Notes under the pieces: generated by a model
What the model saw: the letters and a program-made list of their open reading frames with translations, nothing else
What the model was told of the DNA's origin: nothing
The model's database searches: none
Program-made: the position numbers and the translations under genes
Assembly: GCA_018432315.1 (NCBI GenBank)
Contig: JAHDLB010000029.1
Span: 25,021-89,020, forward strand
DNA: 64,000 nt
Direction: 5' to 3'
DNA from: Anaerolineae bacterium
GTDB taxonomy: Bacteria; Chloroflexota; Anaerolineae; Aggregatilineales; Aggregatilineaceae
Shown: positions 47,886 through 55,729 of the stretch, in pieces
How the letters are laid out: the number at the start of each line of letters is the position of its first letter
Numbering within the stretch: position 1 is the first letter of the stretch

Positions 47886-48452
47886 TTACCCTTCCCAGTC
47901 CGCGTCCATTTGCCTCAGCATTTCCAGCAGTTTCATCGTGGTACTCCAACTGCGGATGGTCATCGATTTGTAGGCGGGTGATGCGGCGATTTTGCTCAGC
48001 CGGCTCTTGGACCGTTGAGCGCTGAGGCGTTGTGAGTAGATCACGCCATCACCCGGCCAGATTTGGTCGACTCCCTCGCGCGGATTGAATGCAGGGAGGG
48101 CCTGGGCCACATCGATATCCATCAGGAAGATCGCATCGCTGTGATATTTCTCCGGCTGCTCGCCGAAGCCTTCGGGCTTGTTCTCGATGACGGCCCGGAA
48201 CTGGTCGCGAGTCAGCACCAGGACTTTGACGAGGTCGTCATCAAGTTCGAAGCACTCAGGCAGAGCCTCTTCGATCTGGGCTTTGATCTTGCCCGCGCGT
48301 TTGTTGGATTCCAGAATCACGTTACCGCTGGCGATGTAGGTTGAAACGCTTGAGAACCCCAGTTCTTTGAGGCAATCTCTCAGGGCCGCCATCGGGACCT
48401 TATTCTTGCCGCCGACGTTGATGCCGCGCAGGAGTATCACGTAGGTATCCAT
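47886..48452 (-). CDS. DUF1697 domain protein
   Basis: 188 aa from an ATG at 48452 with GAGGGG 6 nt before. MDTYVILLRGINVGGKNKVPM and SSVSTYIASGNVILES are the hallmark openings of DUF1697, and the C-terminal SRLSKIAASPAYKSMTIRSWST is also typical. The family is widespread and uncharacterised. GC and codon use look lower than in neighbouring genes, suggesting a later arrival. It is convergent with the P-type ATPase and 97-100 bp downstream of the solute-binding protein gene. Confidence 0.9.
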   Translation of the reverse strand: MDTYVILLRGINVGGKNKVPMAALRDCLKELGFSSVSTYIASGNVILESNKRAGKIKAQIEEALPECFELDDDLVKVLVLTRDQFRAVIENKPEGFGEQPEKYHSDAIFLMDIDVAQALPAFNPREGVDQIWPGDGVIYSQRLSAQRSKSRLSKIAASPAYKSMTIRSWSTTMKLLEMLRQMDADWEG

Positions 48453-48551
48453 TGGTCCCCTCATCATCACCTGTTGGGCTGCGTGCGAGCTTGTTCACTC
48501 TACAGCCTGAGAGAGCAGCGAGAGCAGAATCCAGGTGCGGCTGGAGTCGTG

Positions 48552-50402
48552 CTAGGACTGCTTCCCTGGGCTGACGTCCGGCCAGTCGAGGATCGTCAGC
48601 GGGTCGCCCAGGCCGAAGTGCGTCGACCAGAAATTCTGGTAGGTTCCGTCGGCGGCCATGTCTTGCAGCGCGATGTCGACCAGGTGCCGGAAATCGGCGT
48701 CGTTGCGCGGGACGGCGAACGTGATCGGCAGGATGTCGCCGTACCACGTGTCGAGCATCCGGACGCCGGCGTTTTCGTTCTGGCGCATGAGCGCCAGCAG
48801 CCGCAGGCTGTCGCCGTAGATGGCGCGGATGTTGTTTTCGACCGTCATGGTGTAGATCGCGTCCGACTCGCGCTGGATGGCGAATGTCTGGACGTTCGAG
48901 GCGACGTTGAAGATCTCGGCCATCTTCATGATGTTCTCTTCGTCGGCGGCGTCGTCGGCGAAGTAGCCGATCCACCAGCCGGTGCCCAGCATGTCGGCGA
49001 AGCCCTCGATCTGGGAGCGTTCGGGCACGAGCAGGCGGTCGCCGTGCTCGATGTACGGCACCGAATAGTCGACCCGGTCGGCGCCGTCCCAGCGCGGGCT
49101 GACGCCCACCGCCAGGTCGGCCTGGCCGTTTGCCACCAGATCGACCGCGTTCAGGGCCGAGTTGGGCACGTACTCGATCCGGGCGTCCCATCGGCGCGCT
49201 ATCTCCTCGACCATGGCCCGGTTCAGCGCGTTGGTGATGCGGATCTGCGCCGGGGCGTTCGGGTCTTCCGCCTCCAGAATCCCGGCCACCCGGATGGGCT
49301 GGCCGTTGGCGATGCGGTCCAGAACGGGATTGGTCGGGAAGGGCACGTCGGCGTTGAACTGCTCGACGCTGCGCTCGTCGCCGTACAGCGTGTCGTACAC
49401 CGGGACGAGGACGTTGAAATCAATCGAGTCGTTCGGGAACCACGCCGCGAAAATCTCGTCCAGCCGCCCGCTGGCTTTCAGCCGCTGCAGCGACCGGTTC
49501 AACAGGTTGCGCAGGTTCACATCCCAGCGCCGGACGGCGATCGCGTACGGCTCGACCATCACCGGCTCGTCGATCAGGCGCATCTGCTGGCGTCCGGCGC
49601 GGCGCAGGCTGTCCAGCTCGCCGACCATCCCCTCGACCTCGCCGTTCGCCAGGGCGTCCAGCGCGTCGCTCTCGGAGAAATACGTCCGCACGTCGAACGC
49701 GATGCCCCGCCGCTCGCCGAGATAGCGCAGCGCGCGCTCGCTGCGCGTGCCGATCTCGACGCTGACGGGCTGGCCGGCCAGTTGGGGCAGCTCGGCGTAG
49801 GGGCTGTCCTGCCGGACGACCATGCGCTCGGCGTTCAGGTAATACGGGTGCGAGAAATCCACCGACTCGAAACGATTGTCGGCCAGAATCTGCTGGCCGA
49901 TGAGCGCGTCGACCTGCCCGGCCAGCAGGCTCTCGATCGCGTTGTTGCGCGTCACCTGGATGAACTCGATCTCGATGCCCAGCTCGATCCCGATCGAGCG
50001 CAGAATGTCGGCTTCGTAGCCGGTGACCTCGCCGGTGTCGTTCAGCCACACGAACGGGTATTCGTTGTAATAGGCGCCCACCCGCAGCACGCGGTCGCGT
50101 TGGATGCCTTCCAGGCCGGAGACGTCCACCGGCTCCAGTGTGGCGGGCCCGGTTTCGGGCATGGGCGTCGGCGGGACCAGAGTCGGCGCTGCGCTGGTGG
50201 GCGTTGGCGAAGGGAGCGGCATCTGCGTCGGCTCGGCGGTGGGCTCGGGCGTGGATGTCGGTGCGGGCGTCTCCGTCACCTGGAAGGCCGCCGCCTGGCG
50301 GCTCGTCCCGGCAAGCGCCGGCATGACGATAGCTCCGGCGAACAGGGCCGCCAGCGCGAGTCCGATCACGATCCACGTTGGTTTGGCGATCAGTCGTTTC
50401 AT
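48552..50402 (-). CDS. Secreted protein with two tandem family-3 solute-binding domains
   Basis: 616 aa. A signal peptide (to about residue 31, MPALAG) is followed by a long Pro/Thr linker (residues 42-90) and two SBP_bac_3 domains. The first starts LRVGAYYNEYPFVWLNDTGE with GYEADILRSIGIELGI (about residue 107), and the second starts IRVAGILEAEDPNAPAQIRI (about residue 370) with NRAMVEEIARRWDARIEYV. Both would bind amino-acid-like ligands outside the cell. No ABC permease or ATPase gene is next to it. The ATG overlaps the nadD stop by 4 bp. A linker instead of a lipobox suggests a wall- or membrane-tethered sensor, but this is inference. Confidence 0.88.
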   Translation of the reverse strand: MKRLIAKPTWIVIGLALAALFAGAIVMPALAGTSRQAAAFQVTETPAPTSTPEPTAEPTQMPLPSPTPTSAAPTLVPPTPMPETGPATLEPVDVSGLEGIQRDRVLRVGAYYNEYPFVWLNDTGEVTGYEADILRSIGIELGIEIEFIQVTRNNAIESLLAGQVDALIGQQILADNRFESVDFSHPYYLNAERMVVRQDSPYAELPQLAGQPVSVEIGTRSERALRYLGERRGIAFDVRTYFSESDALDALANGEVEGMVGELDSLRRAGRQQMRLIDEPVMVEPYAIAVRRWDVNLRNLLNRSLQRLKASGRLDEIFAAWFPNDSIDFNVLVPVYDTLYGDERSVEQFNADVPFPTNPVLDRIANGQPIRVAGILEAEDPNAPAQIRITNALNRAMVEEIARRWDARIEYVPNSALNAVDLVANGQADLAVGVSPRWDGADRVDYSVPYIEHGDRLLVPERSQIEGFADMLGTGWWIGYFADDAADEENIMKMAEIFNVASNVQTFAIQRESDAIYTMTVENNIRAIYGDSLRLLALMRQNENAGVRMLDTWYGDILPITFAVPRNDADFRHLVDIALQDMAADGTYQNFWSTHFGLGDPLTILDWPDVSPGKQS

Positions 50403-51013
50403 GGTTCGTTCCTATACAGGCCATGTTCTTCGATATACAGGCACACGTCGTCGGGGACCTGGTAGCGCACGCTGCGCCCGGCGGCGATGCGCCGCGCCAG
50501 GTCGCTGGCGGCGATGTCGATGGTGGGCGCGTCGAGCCACATCATGCGGCGGTGCAGGCCGGGGATCTCGCGCTCCAGGGCGTCGAGGTCGGGGGCCGCG
50601 CCGGGGCGGCGCATGACGCCCAGGCAGGCGAGCCCGATCAGCTCGCGCGGGCGGCTCCAGGTGGGCAGGTCGGCCAGCGAATCCGCGCCGATCAGGAAGA
50701 AAAGCTCTGCGCCGCGATGTTCGTCGCGCAGCAAGTGCAGCATGTCCACGCTGTAGTGAGGCCCTGGGCGGTCGAGATCGACGCGTGAGAGGGCGAAACG
50801 CGGGTTGCCCTCGATGGCGAGCCGGACCATCGCCAGCCGGTGCTCCGCCGCGGAGCGCAGGGTGGCCGCTGCTTTGTGCGGCGGAGTGCCCGCCGGCACG
50901 AACAAGACCCGGTCCAGCCGCAGGGTGTCGGCGGCGGTTTCGGCCAGGATCAGGTGGCCCAGGTGGGGCGGGTCGAACGTGCCGCCGTAGATGCCCAGAC
51001 GTGGCGTAGTCAC
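50399..51013 (-). CDS. nadD: Nicotinate-nucleotide adenylyltransferase
   Basis: 204 aa with a GTG start at 51013 after GAGGAG. GIYGGTFDPPHLGHLILAE contains the nucleotidyltransferase HxGH site, and FFLIGADSLADLPTWSRP is the NadD-specific central region. The usual ISSTxxR motif appears as IAASDLARRIAAG. It makes deamido-NAD from nicotinate mononucleotide and ATP in NAD synthesis. It stands 25 bp after obg, a common pairing in bacteria, and overlaps the solute-binding gene. Confidence 0.95.
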   Translation of the reverse strand: MTTPRLGIYGGTFDPPHLGHLILAETAADTLRLDRVLFVPAGTPPHKAAATLRSAAEHRLAMVRLAIEGNPRFALSRVDLDRPGPHYSVDMLHLLRDEHRGAELFFLIGADSLADLPTWSRPRELIGLACLGVMRRPGAAPDLDALEREIPGLHRRMMWLDAPTIDIAASDLARRIAAGRSVRYQVPDDVCLYIEEHGLYRNEP

Positions 51014-51038
51014 GAGGCTCTCCTCAGCAGGAGGGCGG

Positions 51039-52301
51039 TCAGTCGCCCCATTCGAGCTCCATGTCGCCGATGTGCACCGTGTCGCCGGACCTGACGCCCG
51101 CCTCGAGCAAGGCGTCCGAAACGCCCATCGACTCCAGGATGCGCTGGAAGCGGGTCACCGCCTGGTCATAGTCCCAGTAGGTCATCGCTACGGCGCGCTC
51201 GATGCGCTTCCCGGCGACGCGGAAGCTGCCATCCGGCTCACGCGTGATCGAAAAGGCGAGCGGATCGTCCTCAAGCTGGTAGACGGGCAGCTCTTCGGCT
51301 TCCGGTTCTTCTTCCGGCAGTTCGTCGAGCAGTTGCACGGCGCGGTTGAGGACGGCGCGCACGTTGTCGTGCGTGATGGCGGAAATCGCCATGGCGTCGT
51401 GTCCGAGCTTCTTCATCTCGGCCTGGATGAGCGGCCAGTATTCCTGGGCCTGGGGCAGGTCGAGCTTGTTGACGACCACGACCTGCGGCTTGTCGGCCAG
51501 CGCGTCGTCGAACAGGGCCAGCTCGGTGTTGATCTGGTGGAAATCGGCGACCGGGTCCTCGGCGCTGCCGTCGAGCAGGTGGATCAGCACGCGCGTGCGC
51601 TGGATGTGGCGCAGGAAGTCGTGGCCCAGGCCGGTCCCGGCGTGCGCGCCTTCCACCAGGCCGGGGATGTCGGCAACGACCAGATCGCGATCGTTCAGGA
51701 CGACGACACCCAGGTTGGGCTGGAGCGTCGTGAAGGGATAGTCCGCGATCTTCGGCGTGGCGTTGCTGATGACCGACAGCAGCGTAGACTTGCCCGCGTT
51801 GGGCACGCCGACGATGCCGATGTCGGCGATCAGCTTCAGCTCCAGGCTCAAGGAGCGTTCTTCGCCCGGCTCGCCTTTCTCGGCGATGCGCGGGGCCTGG
51901 TTGGTGCTGGATGCAAAACGCGCGTTACCGCGCCCGCCGCGCCCGCCTTTGGCCACGCGGATCTGCTGGCCCGGTTTGACGAGATCCGCGACCAGCTCGC
52001 CGGTGCGGGCATCGCGCACGATGGTGCCCGGCGGGACGTCGATCAGCATATCGTCGCCGCTGCGGCCCGTCTTGTTGCTGGGGCCGCCGGGCGCGCCGTT
52101 CTCTGCGCGGAAGTGCTTGCGCTGGCTGAAGGCGATCAGCGTGTTGAGCGTGGGTTTGACGACGAGATAGACGTCGCCCCCTTTGCCGCCGTCGCCGCCG
52201 CTGGGGCCGCCGCGCGGGACGTATTTCTCGCGGCGAAAGTGCACGATCCCGTTGCCGCCGTCGCCGCTGCGCACGTGAATTTGAGCTTCATCGAATGTCA
52301 T
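51039..52301 (-). CDS. obg: GTPase ObgE/CgtA
   Basis: 420 aa. The N-terminal Gly-rich Obg fold (HVRSGDGGNGIVHFRREKYVPRGGPSGGDGG) is followed by the GTPase domain: G1 GVPNAGKST, G3 DIPGLVEGAHAG, G4 NKLDLP, and a C-terminal OCT domain (from about residue 340). It works in ribosome large-subunit assembly and stress control. The ATG at 52301 has a poor ribosome site; an upstream TTG is less likely. It is placed between the polyprenyl synthase and nadD. Confidence 0.96.
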   Translation of the reverse strand: MTFDEAQIHVRSGDGGNGIVHFRREKYVPRGGPSGGDGGKGGDVYLVVKPTLNTLIAFSQRKHFRAENGAPGGPSNKTGRSGDDMLIDVPPGTIVRDARTGELVADLVKPGQQIRVAKGGRGGRGNARFASSTNQAPRIAEKGEPGEERSLSLELKLIADIGIVGVPNAGKSTLLSVISNATPKIADYPFTTLQPNLGVVVLNDRDLVVADIPGLVEGAHAGTGLGHDFLRHIQRTRVLIHLLDGSAEDPVADFHQINTELALFDDALADKPQVVVVNKLDLPQAQEYWPLIQAEMKKLGHDAMAISAITHDNVRAVLNRAVQLLDELPEEEPEAEELPVYQLEDDPLAFSITREPDGSFRVAGKRIERAVAMTYWDYDQAVTRFQRILESMGVSDALLEAGVRSGDTVHIGDMELEWGD

Positions 52302-52364
52302 GCGGGGGAGTGTAGCGCGGGCCAGATACCGCGTCAAACACGCGGTGATCGCCGGCGGTCGCCG

Positions 52365-53315
52365 CTAGTGATCGCGCTCGATGACCGTCCGGGCCAGGGC
52401 GCGCAGTTCATCGAGCGCCGCGGACTCCGGCAGCACGTTCAGGCCGTCGATAGCGCGCTGCGCGTATTCCTTCGCCTTGGCGTGCCCCTTCTGGATGGCT
52501 TTGTCGAGCGAATCGCCCGGGAGCAGACCTTCCTTGAGCGGGGCGGGGGCGGTGTCCTGGTCGAGCGTGATGGCCGGTTTGGCGGCCACGGCTGCCCCGG
52601 CCTCGCCGCCATCGGCCACTACGGAGATGCCCCGTCCCTGGGCGATATCGACCCCGGCGTTTTTGCCAAGCTGGCCGGGGTCCGCGACGAGGTCGAGGAC
52701 GTCGTCGATGATCTGGAACGCCAGCCCCAGGTGGAAGGCATAATTCCGCAGCGCGTCGATCCATTCCTGGGGCGCCTGGGCGGCGGTCGCGCCCAGCTCG
52801 GCGCAGGCCATGAACAGCGACGCGGTCTTCTTGGAGATGATCTCGAAATAAGTCGCCTGGTCGATCTTGCCATCCCTGGCGGCCTTGATTTGCAGCGTTT
52901 CGCCCTCGACCAGCTCGCGAGACGCCCGCGCGAGGATCTGGTTGAGCTCGCGGCTGTAGGGCGTCATGATCTCGTACGTTTTGGTGAACAGGAAATCGCC
53001 GGTCAGCAGGGCGAACGTGCCGCCCCAGCGCGAATTGACCGTCTCGCGGCCGCGCCGGAGCGTGCCGTTGTCGTTGATGTCGTCGTGGACGAGGGTGGCG
53101 GTGTGGATGATCTCGACGGCGGCGGCCAGCGGAACGACGTCGTCGATGTCCGTCCCACCGGCGGCTGCATGAGCGAGCAGGACCAGCCGTGGGCGCAGCC
53201 GCTTACCGCCTGCGCTGAGGATGTGCGCGCTGGTTTCGGTCAACAGCGGCACCGAGCTTTCGGTCAGGGACAGGAGCAGTTCATTTACAGCGCGGAGCGG
53301 TTTCTCGATACTCAT
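52365..53315 (-). CDS. Trans-polyprenyl diphosphate synthase with an unusual insert
   Basis: 316 aa. GAGG lies 5 nt before ATG 53315. GGKRLRPRLVLLAH (IPP binding), the first Asp-rich motif in LVHDDINDNGTLRRG and the second in QIIDDVLDLVADPGQ are present, so it is a complete prenyl chain elongase (head-to-tail, C5 units, cytoplasmic). After GKNAGVDIAQG, where family members usually continue with a Thr-Leu-Pro motif, it has about 35 odd Ala/Gly-rich residues (GISVVADGGEAGAAVAAKP). Chain length cannot be set by eye; menaquinone side chain or undecaprenyl-type precursors are likely. Confidence 0.9.
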   Translation of the reverse strand: MSIEKPLRAVNELLLSLTESSVPLLTETSAHILSAGGKRLRPRLVLLAHAAAGGTDIDDVVPLAAAVEIIHTATLVHDDINDNGTLRRGRETVNSRWGGTFALLTGDFLFTKTYEIMTPYSRELNQILARASRELVEGETLQIKAARDGKIDQATYFEIISKKTASLFMACAELGATAAQAPQEWIDALRNYAFHLGLAFQIIDDVLDLVADPGQLGKNAGVDIAQGRGISVVADGGEAGAAVAAKPAITLDQDTAPAPLKEGLLPGDSLDKAIQKGHAKAKEYAQRAIDGLNVLPESAALDELRALARTVIERDH

Positions 53316-53412
53316 GCAGCCTCGCAAGTTCGCCAGTGAGTCGTTTGTTTGTGTCTTTTAGAACTTTCTAAACAAATTATAACAACACGTTTTCGAGAGC
53401 GTCAATTCGCCC

Positions 53413-53979
53413 TCATTCGAAATCAATCCGCTTGATGTCGCCGACGTCCGGTTGTTCCTGGGCGTGCTGGATGAGGGTGACCAGGAGAAGCTGGGCCAGC
53501 CGGAAGAAATCCTGCAACTGGGCGAGCCGCTGCGTGTAGAACTCGGCAAGCTCGCGGTCGCGCTCATCCATGTCGGGAATGGACTGCTTGAGATAGGCGG
53601 CGTTGTCGTCGAGCACCCGCAGCGCCTGGTTGACGTCGCGCAGCTCGCGGCTGCTCAACACGTTGGTCAGAATGCGCCAGAAATCGCTCTCGGCGCGGTA
53701 GTATTTGCGGCGGTCGTCCTTGACCCACACCTCGCGGGCGATACCCATGCGCTCGAGCGTGCGCATGTTGGTGCTGACGCTGGCCTTCGAGATGCCGAGG
53801 AGGTCCATCAGGTCATCCAGGCTGAGCGCGTCCGGGCTGAGCAGCAGCGCGCCGAAAAGCTGCCCCATCACTTTGTTGAATCCGAAGTAGGTGGCGAGCT
53901 GGCCCATGCCCTCGAGCACGCTGTTGTTGACCCGGTTCAAAATGGGGTTGGAAGCGGCACGCGATGTCGAATTTTCCAT
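53413..53979 (-). CDS. GbsR/MarR-type winged-helix transcriptional regulator
   Basis: 188 aa from ATG 53979. Residues 25-105 form a winged helix: GLFGALLLSPDALSLDD-like helices, then LMDLLGISKASVSTNMRTLERMGIAREVWVKDDRRKYY, the typical recognition helix and wing of the GbsR subfamily. A long alpha-helical C-terminus follows (DMDERDRELAEFYTQRLAQLQDFF), probably for dimerisation. GbsR members often repress osmoprotectant or membrane genes. The gene is divergent from the DUF11 gene and 97 bp upstream of the polyprenyl synthase, so either may be its target. Confidence 0.88.
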   Translation of the reverse strand: MENSTSRAASNPILNRVNNSVLEGMGQLATYFGFNKVMGQLFGALLLSPDALSLDDLMDLLGISKASVSTNMRTLERMGIAREVWVKDDRRKYYRAESDFWRILTNVLSSRELRDVNQALRVLDDNAAYLKQSIPDMDERDRELAEFYTQRLAQLQDFFRLAQLLLVTLIQHAQEQPDVGDIKRIDFE

Positions 53980-54070
53980 GAAACCAGCTACCGTTTGTGT
54001 GCGCAGGCGGGCAGGAGTCGATCGATTGTCCAAGATGGTAACAGGGCGGCGTGCGTGCCGCAAGTCATTT

Positions 54071-54099
54071 TTTACAGCTTCGGAAGGTGCGGGTATAAT
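54071..54099 (+). promoter_or_regulatory. Promoter of the DUF11 surface protein gene
   Basis: TTTACA (54071-54076) and TATAAT (54094-54099) have a 17-bp spacer; the ATG is 34 bp downstream. It lies in the gap divergent to the GbsR-type regulator. Confidence 0.7.
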
Positions 54100-54133
54100 G
54101 AGGGCAGGTTGTACCTCCAATTCGGGGAGGCCA

Positions 54134-54793
54134 ATGAAGCGCAAACACCATACTTTAACCCTGTGGATTGTCGTGATCTGCCTGCTGATGGCAGGGGGAG
54201 CGCTGGCTGGATCGGCGGCGGCATCTCCGGTTGGTCACGGGCGCATGGCGCCGCTCAGGATGTTCGATCCCGCGCTGAGCCTCGTCGGCGAGTTTGCGCC
54301 GGGGTCGGTGGGCGTCCCTGGCGAGCAGGTCGTCTGGACGATCACCGTCGTGAACACCGGTAGCGCGGCGGGCACCGATATCCTGATCACGGATACGCTC
54401 AACGCCAATCTGCGGATCGACCGGGTCGAGATGGACCTCGGCACGTATTCGGTGAACGGGCAAACGGTGGTGTTCGACATTCCGACACTCAACCCCGGCG
54501 ACACCGCCCAGATGCGGCTGACGACGACAGTCCTGGACGGGCCGGGCGATGGCTTGCTGGTGAATCAGGTCGTGCTCACCGGCCAGGGACCGGACGGCAC
54601 GGTGACCGATCGCGCCATCACGCAGTTGTCGATGCCGACGCGGCTGCCATCGACGGGGTATCCGCCGCCTGAGGACCTGCCGGGCGAAGGCGAGCCGTCG
54701 GTGTTCGCGGTGGGGCTGGTCGCGCTGGCGTCGGTGCTGGCGACGGCGTATATTGTCTGGCGGCGGGCCAACAACCCCATCCTGCATTCGTGA
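54134..54793 (+). CDS. DUF11 surface protein with LPSTG motif and C-terminal anchor
   Basis: 219 aa from ATG 54134, after GGGGAGG. A signal peptide covers residues 1-32 (LAGSAAASP). Residues 45-160 form a DUF11 immunoglobulin-like domain (LSLVGEFAPGSVGVPGEQVV; ITVVNTGSAAGTDILITDTL). LPSTG occurs at 171-175, followed by a Pro/Glu-rich stretch, a membrane helix (about residues 190-208, VGLVALASVLATAYIVW) and a short basic tail (RRANN). This resembles sortase-anchored proteins of Gram-positive bacteria, although the gap from LPSTG to the helix is longer than in classical LPxTG signals. No sortase gene is in the window. Confidence 0.85.
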   Translation: MKRKHHTLTLWIVVICLLMAGGALAGSAAASPVGHGRMAPLRMFDPALSLVGEFAPGSVGVPGEQVVWTITVVNTGSAAGTDILITDTLNANLRIDRVEMDLGTYSVNGQTVVFDIPTLNPGDTAQMRLTTTVLDGPGDGLLVNQVVLTGQGPDGTVTDRAITQLSMPTRLPSTGYPPPEDLPGEGEPSVFAVGLVALASVLATAYIVWRRANNPILHS

Positions 54794-54827
54794 GCGCGGC
54801 CTCTCGTTGGCGCGAAAAGTTTCGGTT

Positions 54828-54858
54828 AAAAAGCGTGTCTACCGGGCGACGCTTTTTT
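54828..54858 (+). terminator. Rho-independent terminator after the DUF11 gene
   Basis: AAAAAGCGT pairs with ACGCTTTTT around a 12-nt loop and ends in TTTTTT (54853-54858). Confidence 0.75.
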
Positions 54859-54900
54859 GATTCGCCGGTTTGTGCGGACTGCCCACACCGGCACGCGGGG

Positions 54901-54918
54901 TTGTACTGGACGTCACAA
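54901..54918. promoter_or_regulatory. Candidate Rex operator (autoregulation)
   Basis: TTGTACTGGACGTCACAA has the 18-bp TTGT-N10-ACAA frame of Rex sites; the right half GTCACAA matches 6 of 7 consensus bases and the left half 4 of 7. It covers the predicted -35 of the rex promoter, a position that would allow NADH-relieved repression. Confidence 0.5.
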
Positions 54919-54935
54919 GCGAGCGCGTGTATACT
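54907..54935 (+). promoter_or_regulatory. rex promoter
   Basis: TGGACG (54907-54912) and TATACT (54930-54935), spacer 17 bp. It gives a leader of about 165 nt before the rex ATG. Confidence 0.6.
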
Positions 54936-54962
54936 TCACGACAATACAGTCGAATATTAGCG

Positions 54963-55109
54963 ATGCAAGGTCTAAACAACTCGAATACTTCAACGCGACG
55001 TGGAGCTACACGTGCGCCCTGTTACGACTCCTTGGGATGGCAGCGGTGGGCGCCTCGCCGTGTGAGAGCGATCCGCAGACTGACGAAAAAGGAGCAAGCG
55101 GCCCGATGA
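54963..55109 (+). CDS. Possible leader peptide overlapping the rex start
   Basis: 48 codons from ATG 54963, the first ATG after the predicted transcription start. Its TGA overlaps the rex ATG as ATGA. The predicted peptide is basic in its second half (RRVRAIRRLTKKEQAAR) with no recognised domain. There is no convincing ribosome site, so it may be only a fortuitous frame or a coupling device. Confidence 0.25.
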   Translation: MQGLNNSNTSTRRGATRAPCYDSLGWQRWAPRRVRAIRRLTKKEQAAR

Positions 55110-55729
55110 GTAATCCAACGATACCGGACATTGTGATCGGACGGTTGCCGATATATCTGCGCGCACTCAACCGGATGATTCAGGAAGACAAAGACTACAC
55201 GTCATCCCACGAGTTGGGCGAGCGCCTGGGAATCAGCTCGGCTCAGATCCGCAAGGACCTGTCACATTTCGGCGAATTTGGCAAGCAGGGGACCGGCTAC
55301 AACGTCACCTACCTGCACGACCAGATCCGGCACATCCTGCAGGTCGATCGCGAGTGGCCGATGGCTGTCGTCGGGGTAGGGCAACTGGGGCGCGCGGTGG
55401 CAAACTACCGGGGGTTTCAGGCGCGGGGCTTCCGCGTCGTGTGCCTGTTCGACGTCGATCCCGCGATCATCGGCCAGGAGATCGCCGGGATGACGGTCCA
55501 GCCCATGTCGAAGCTGAAAGACGAGATCCAGCGCCTGGGGATCCAGGTGGCGATGATCTCCACCCCACTGGAAACGGCGCAGTTGGTCGCCGATCAGTTG
55601 GTAGAGGGCGGCGTGCGGGCCATTTTGAATTACGCGCCGATCACGCTGGCGGTGCCGCCTGACGTCCACGTGCAGTACATCGATCCGGTGGCGCACTTGC
55701 AGCGGATGACGTACTACCTGAAGCCCTGA
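55106..55729 (+). CDS. rex: Redox-sensing transcriptional repressor Rex
   Basis: 207 aa from ATG 55106, after GGAG. The N-terminal winged helix (IPDIVIGRLPIYLRALNRM; ISSAQIRKDLSHFGEFGKQGTGY) is diagnostic, and the Rossmann domain follows with VVGVGQLGRAVANYRGF and CLFDVDPAIIGQEIAGM. Near the C-terminus, ILNYAPITLAVPPDV and the last helix that swaps between subunits are present. Rex binds TTGTGAA-N4-TTCACAA sites when NAD+ is high and releases them with NADH. Cytochrome bd and its own gene are likely targets here. Its 3' end overlaps vanZ by 16 bp. Confidence 0.97.
   Translation: MSNPTIPDIVIGRLPIYLRALNRMIQEDKDYTSSHELGERLGISSAQIRKDLSHFGEFGKQGTGYNVTYLHDQIRHILQVDREWPMAVVGVGQLGRAVANYRGFQARGFRVVCLFDVDPAIIGQEIAGMTVQPMSKLKDEIQRLGIQVAMISTPLETAQLVADQLVEGGVRAILNYAPITLAVPPDVHVQYIDPVAHLQRMTYYLKP

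Larger units (their letters stand above)
54794..55105 (+). other. Intergenic region between the DUF11 gene and rex
   Basis: This 312-bp stretch holds a terminator (54828-54858), a Rex-like operator (54901-54918) overlapping a promoter (54907-54935), and about 160 nt of transcribed leader carrying a possible 48-codon upstream frame (54963-55109). Confidence 0.6.
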
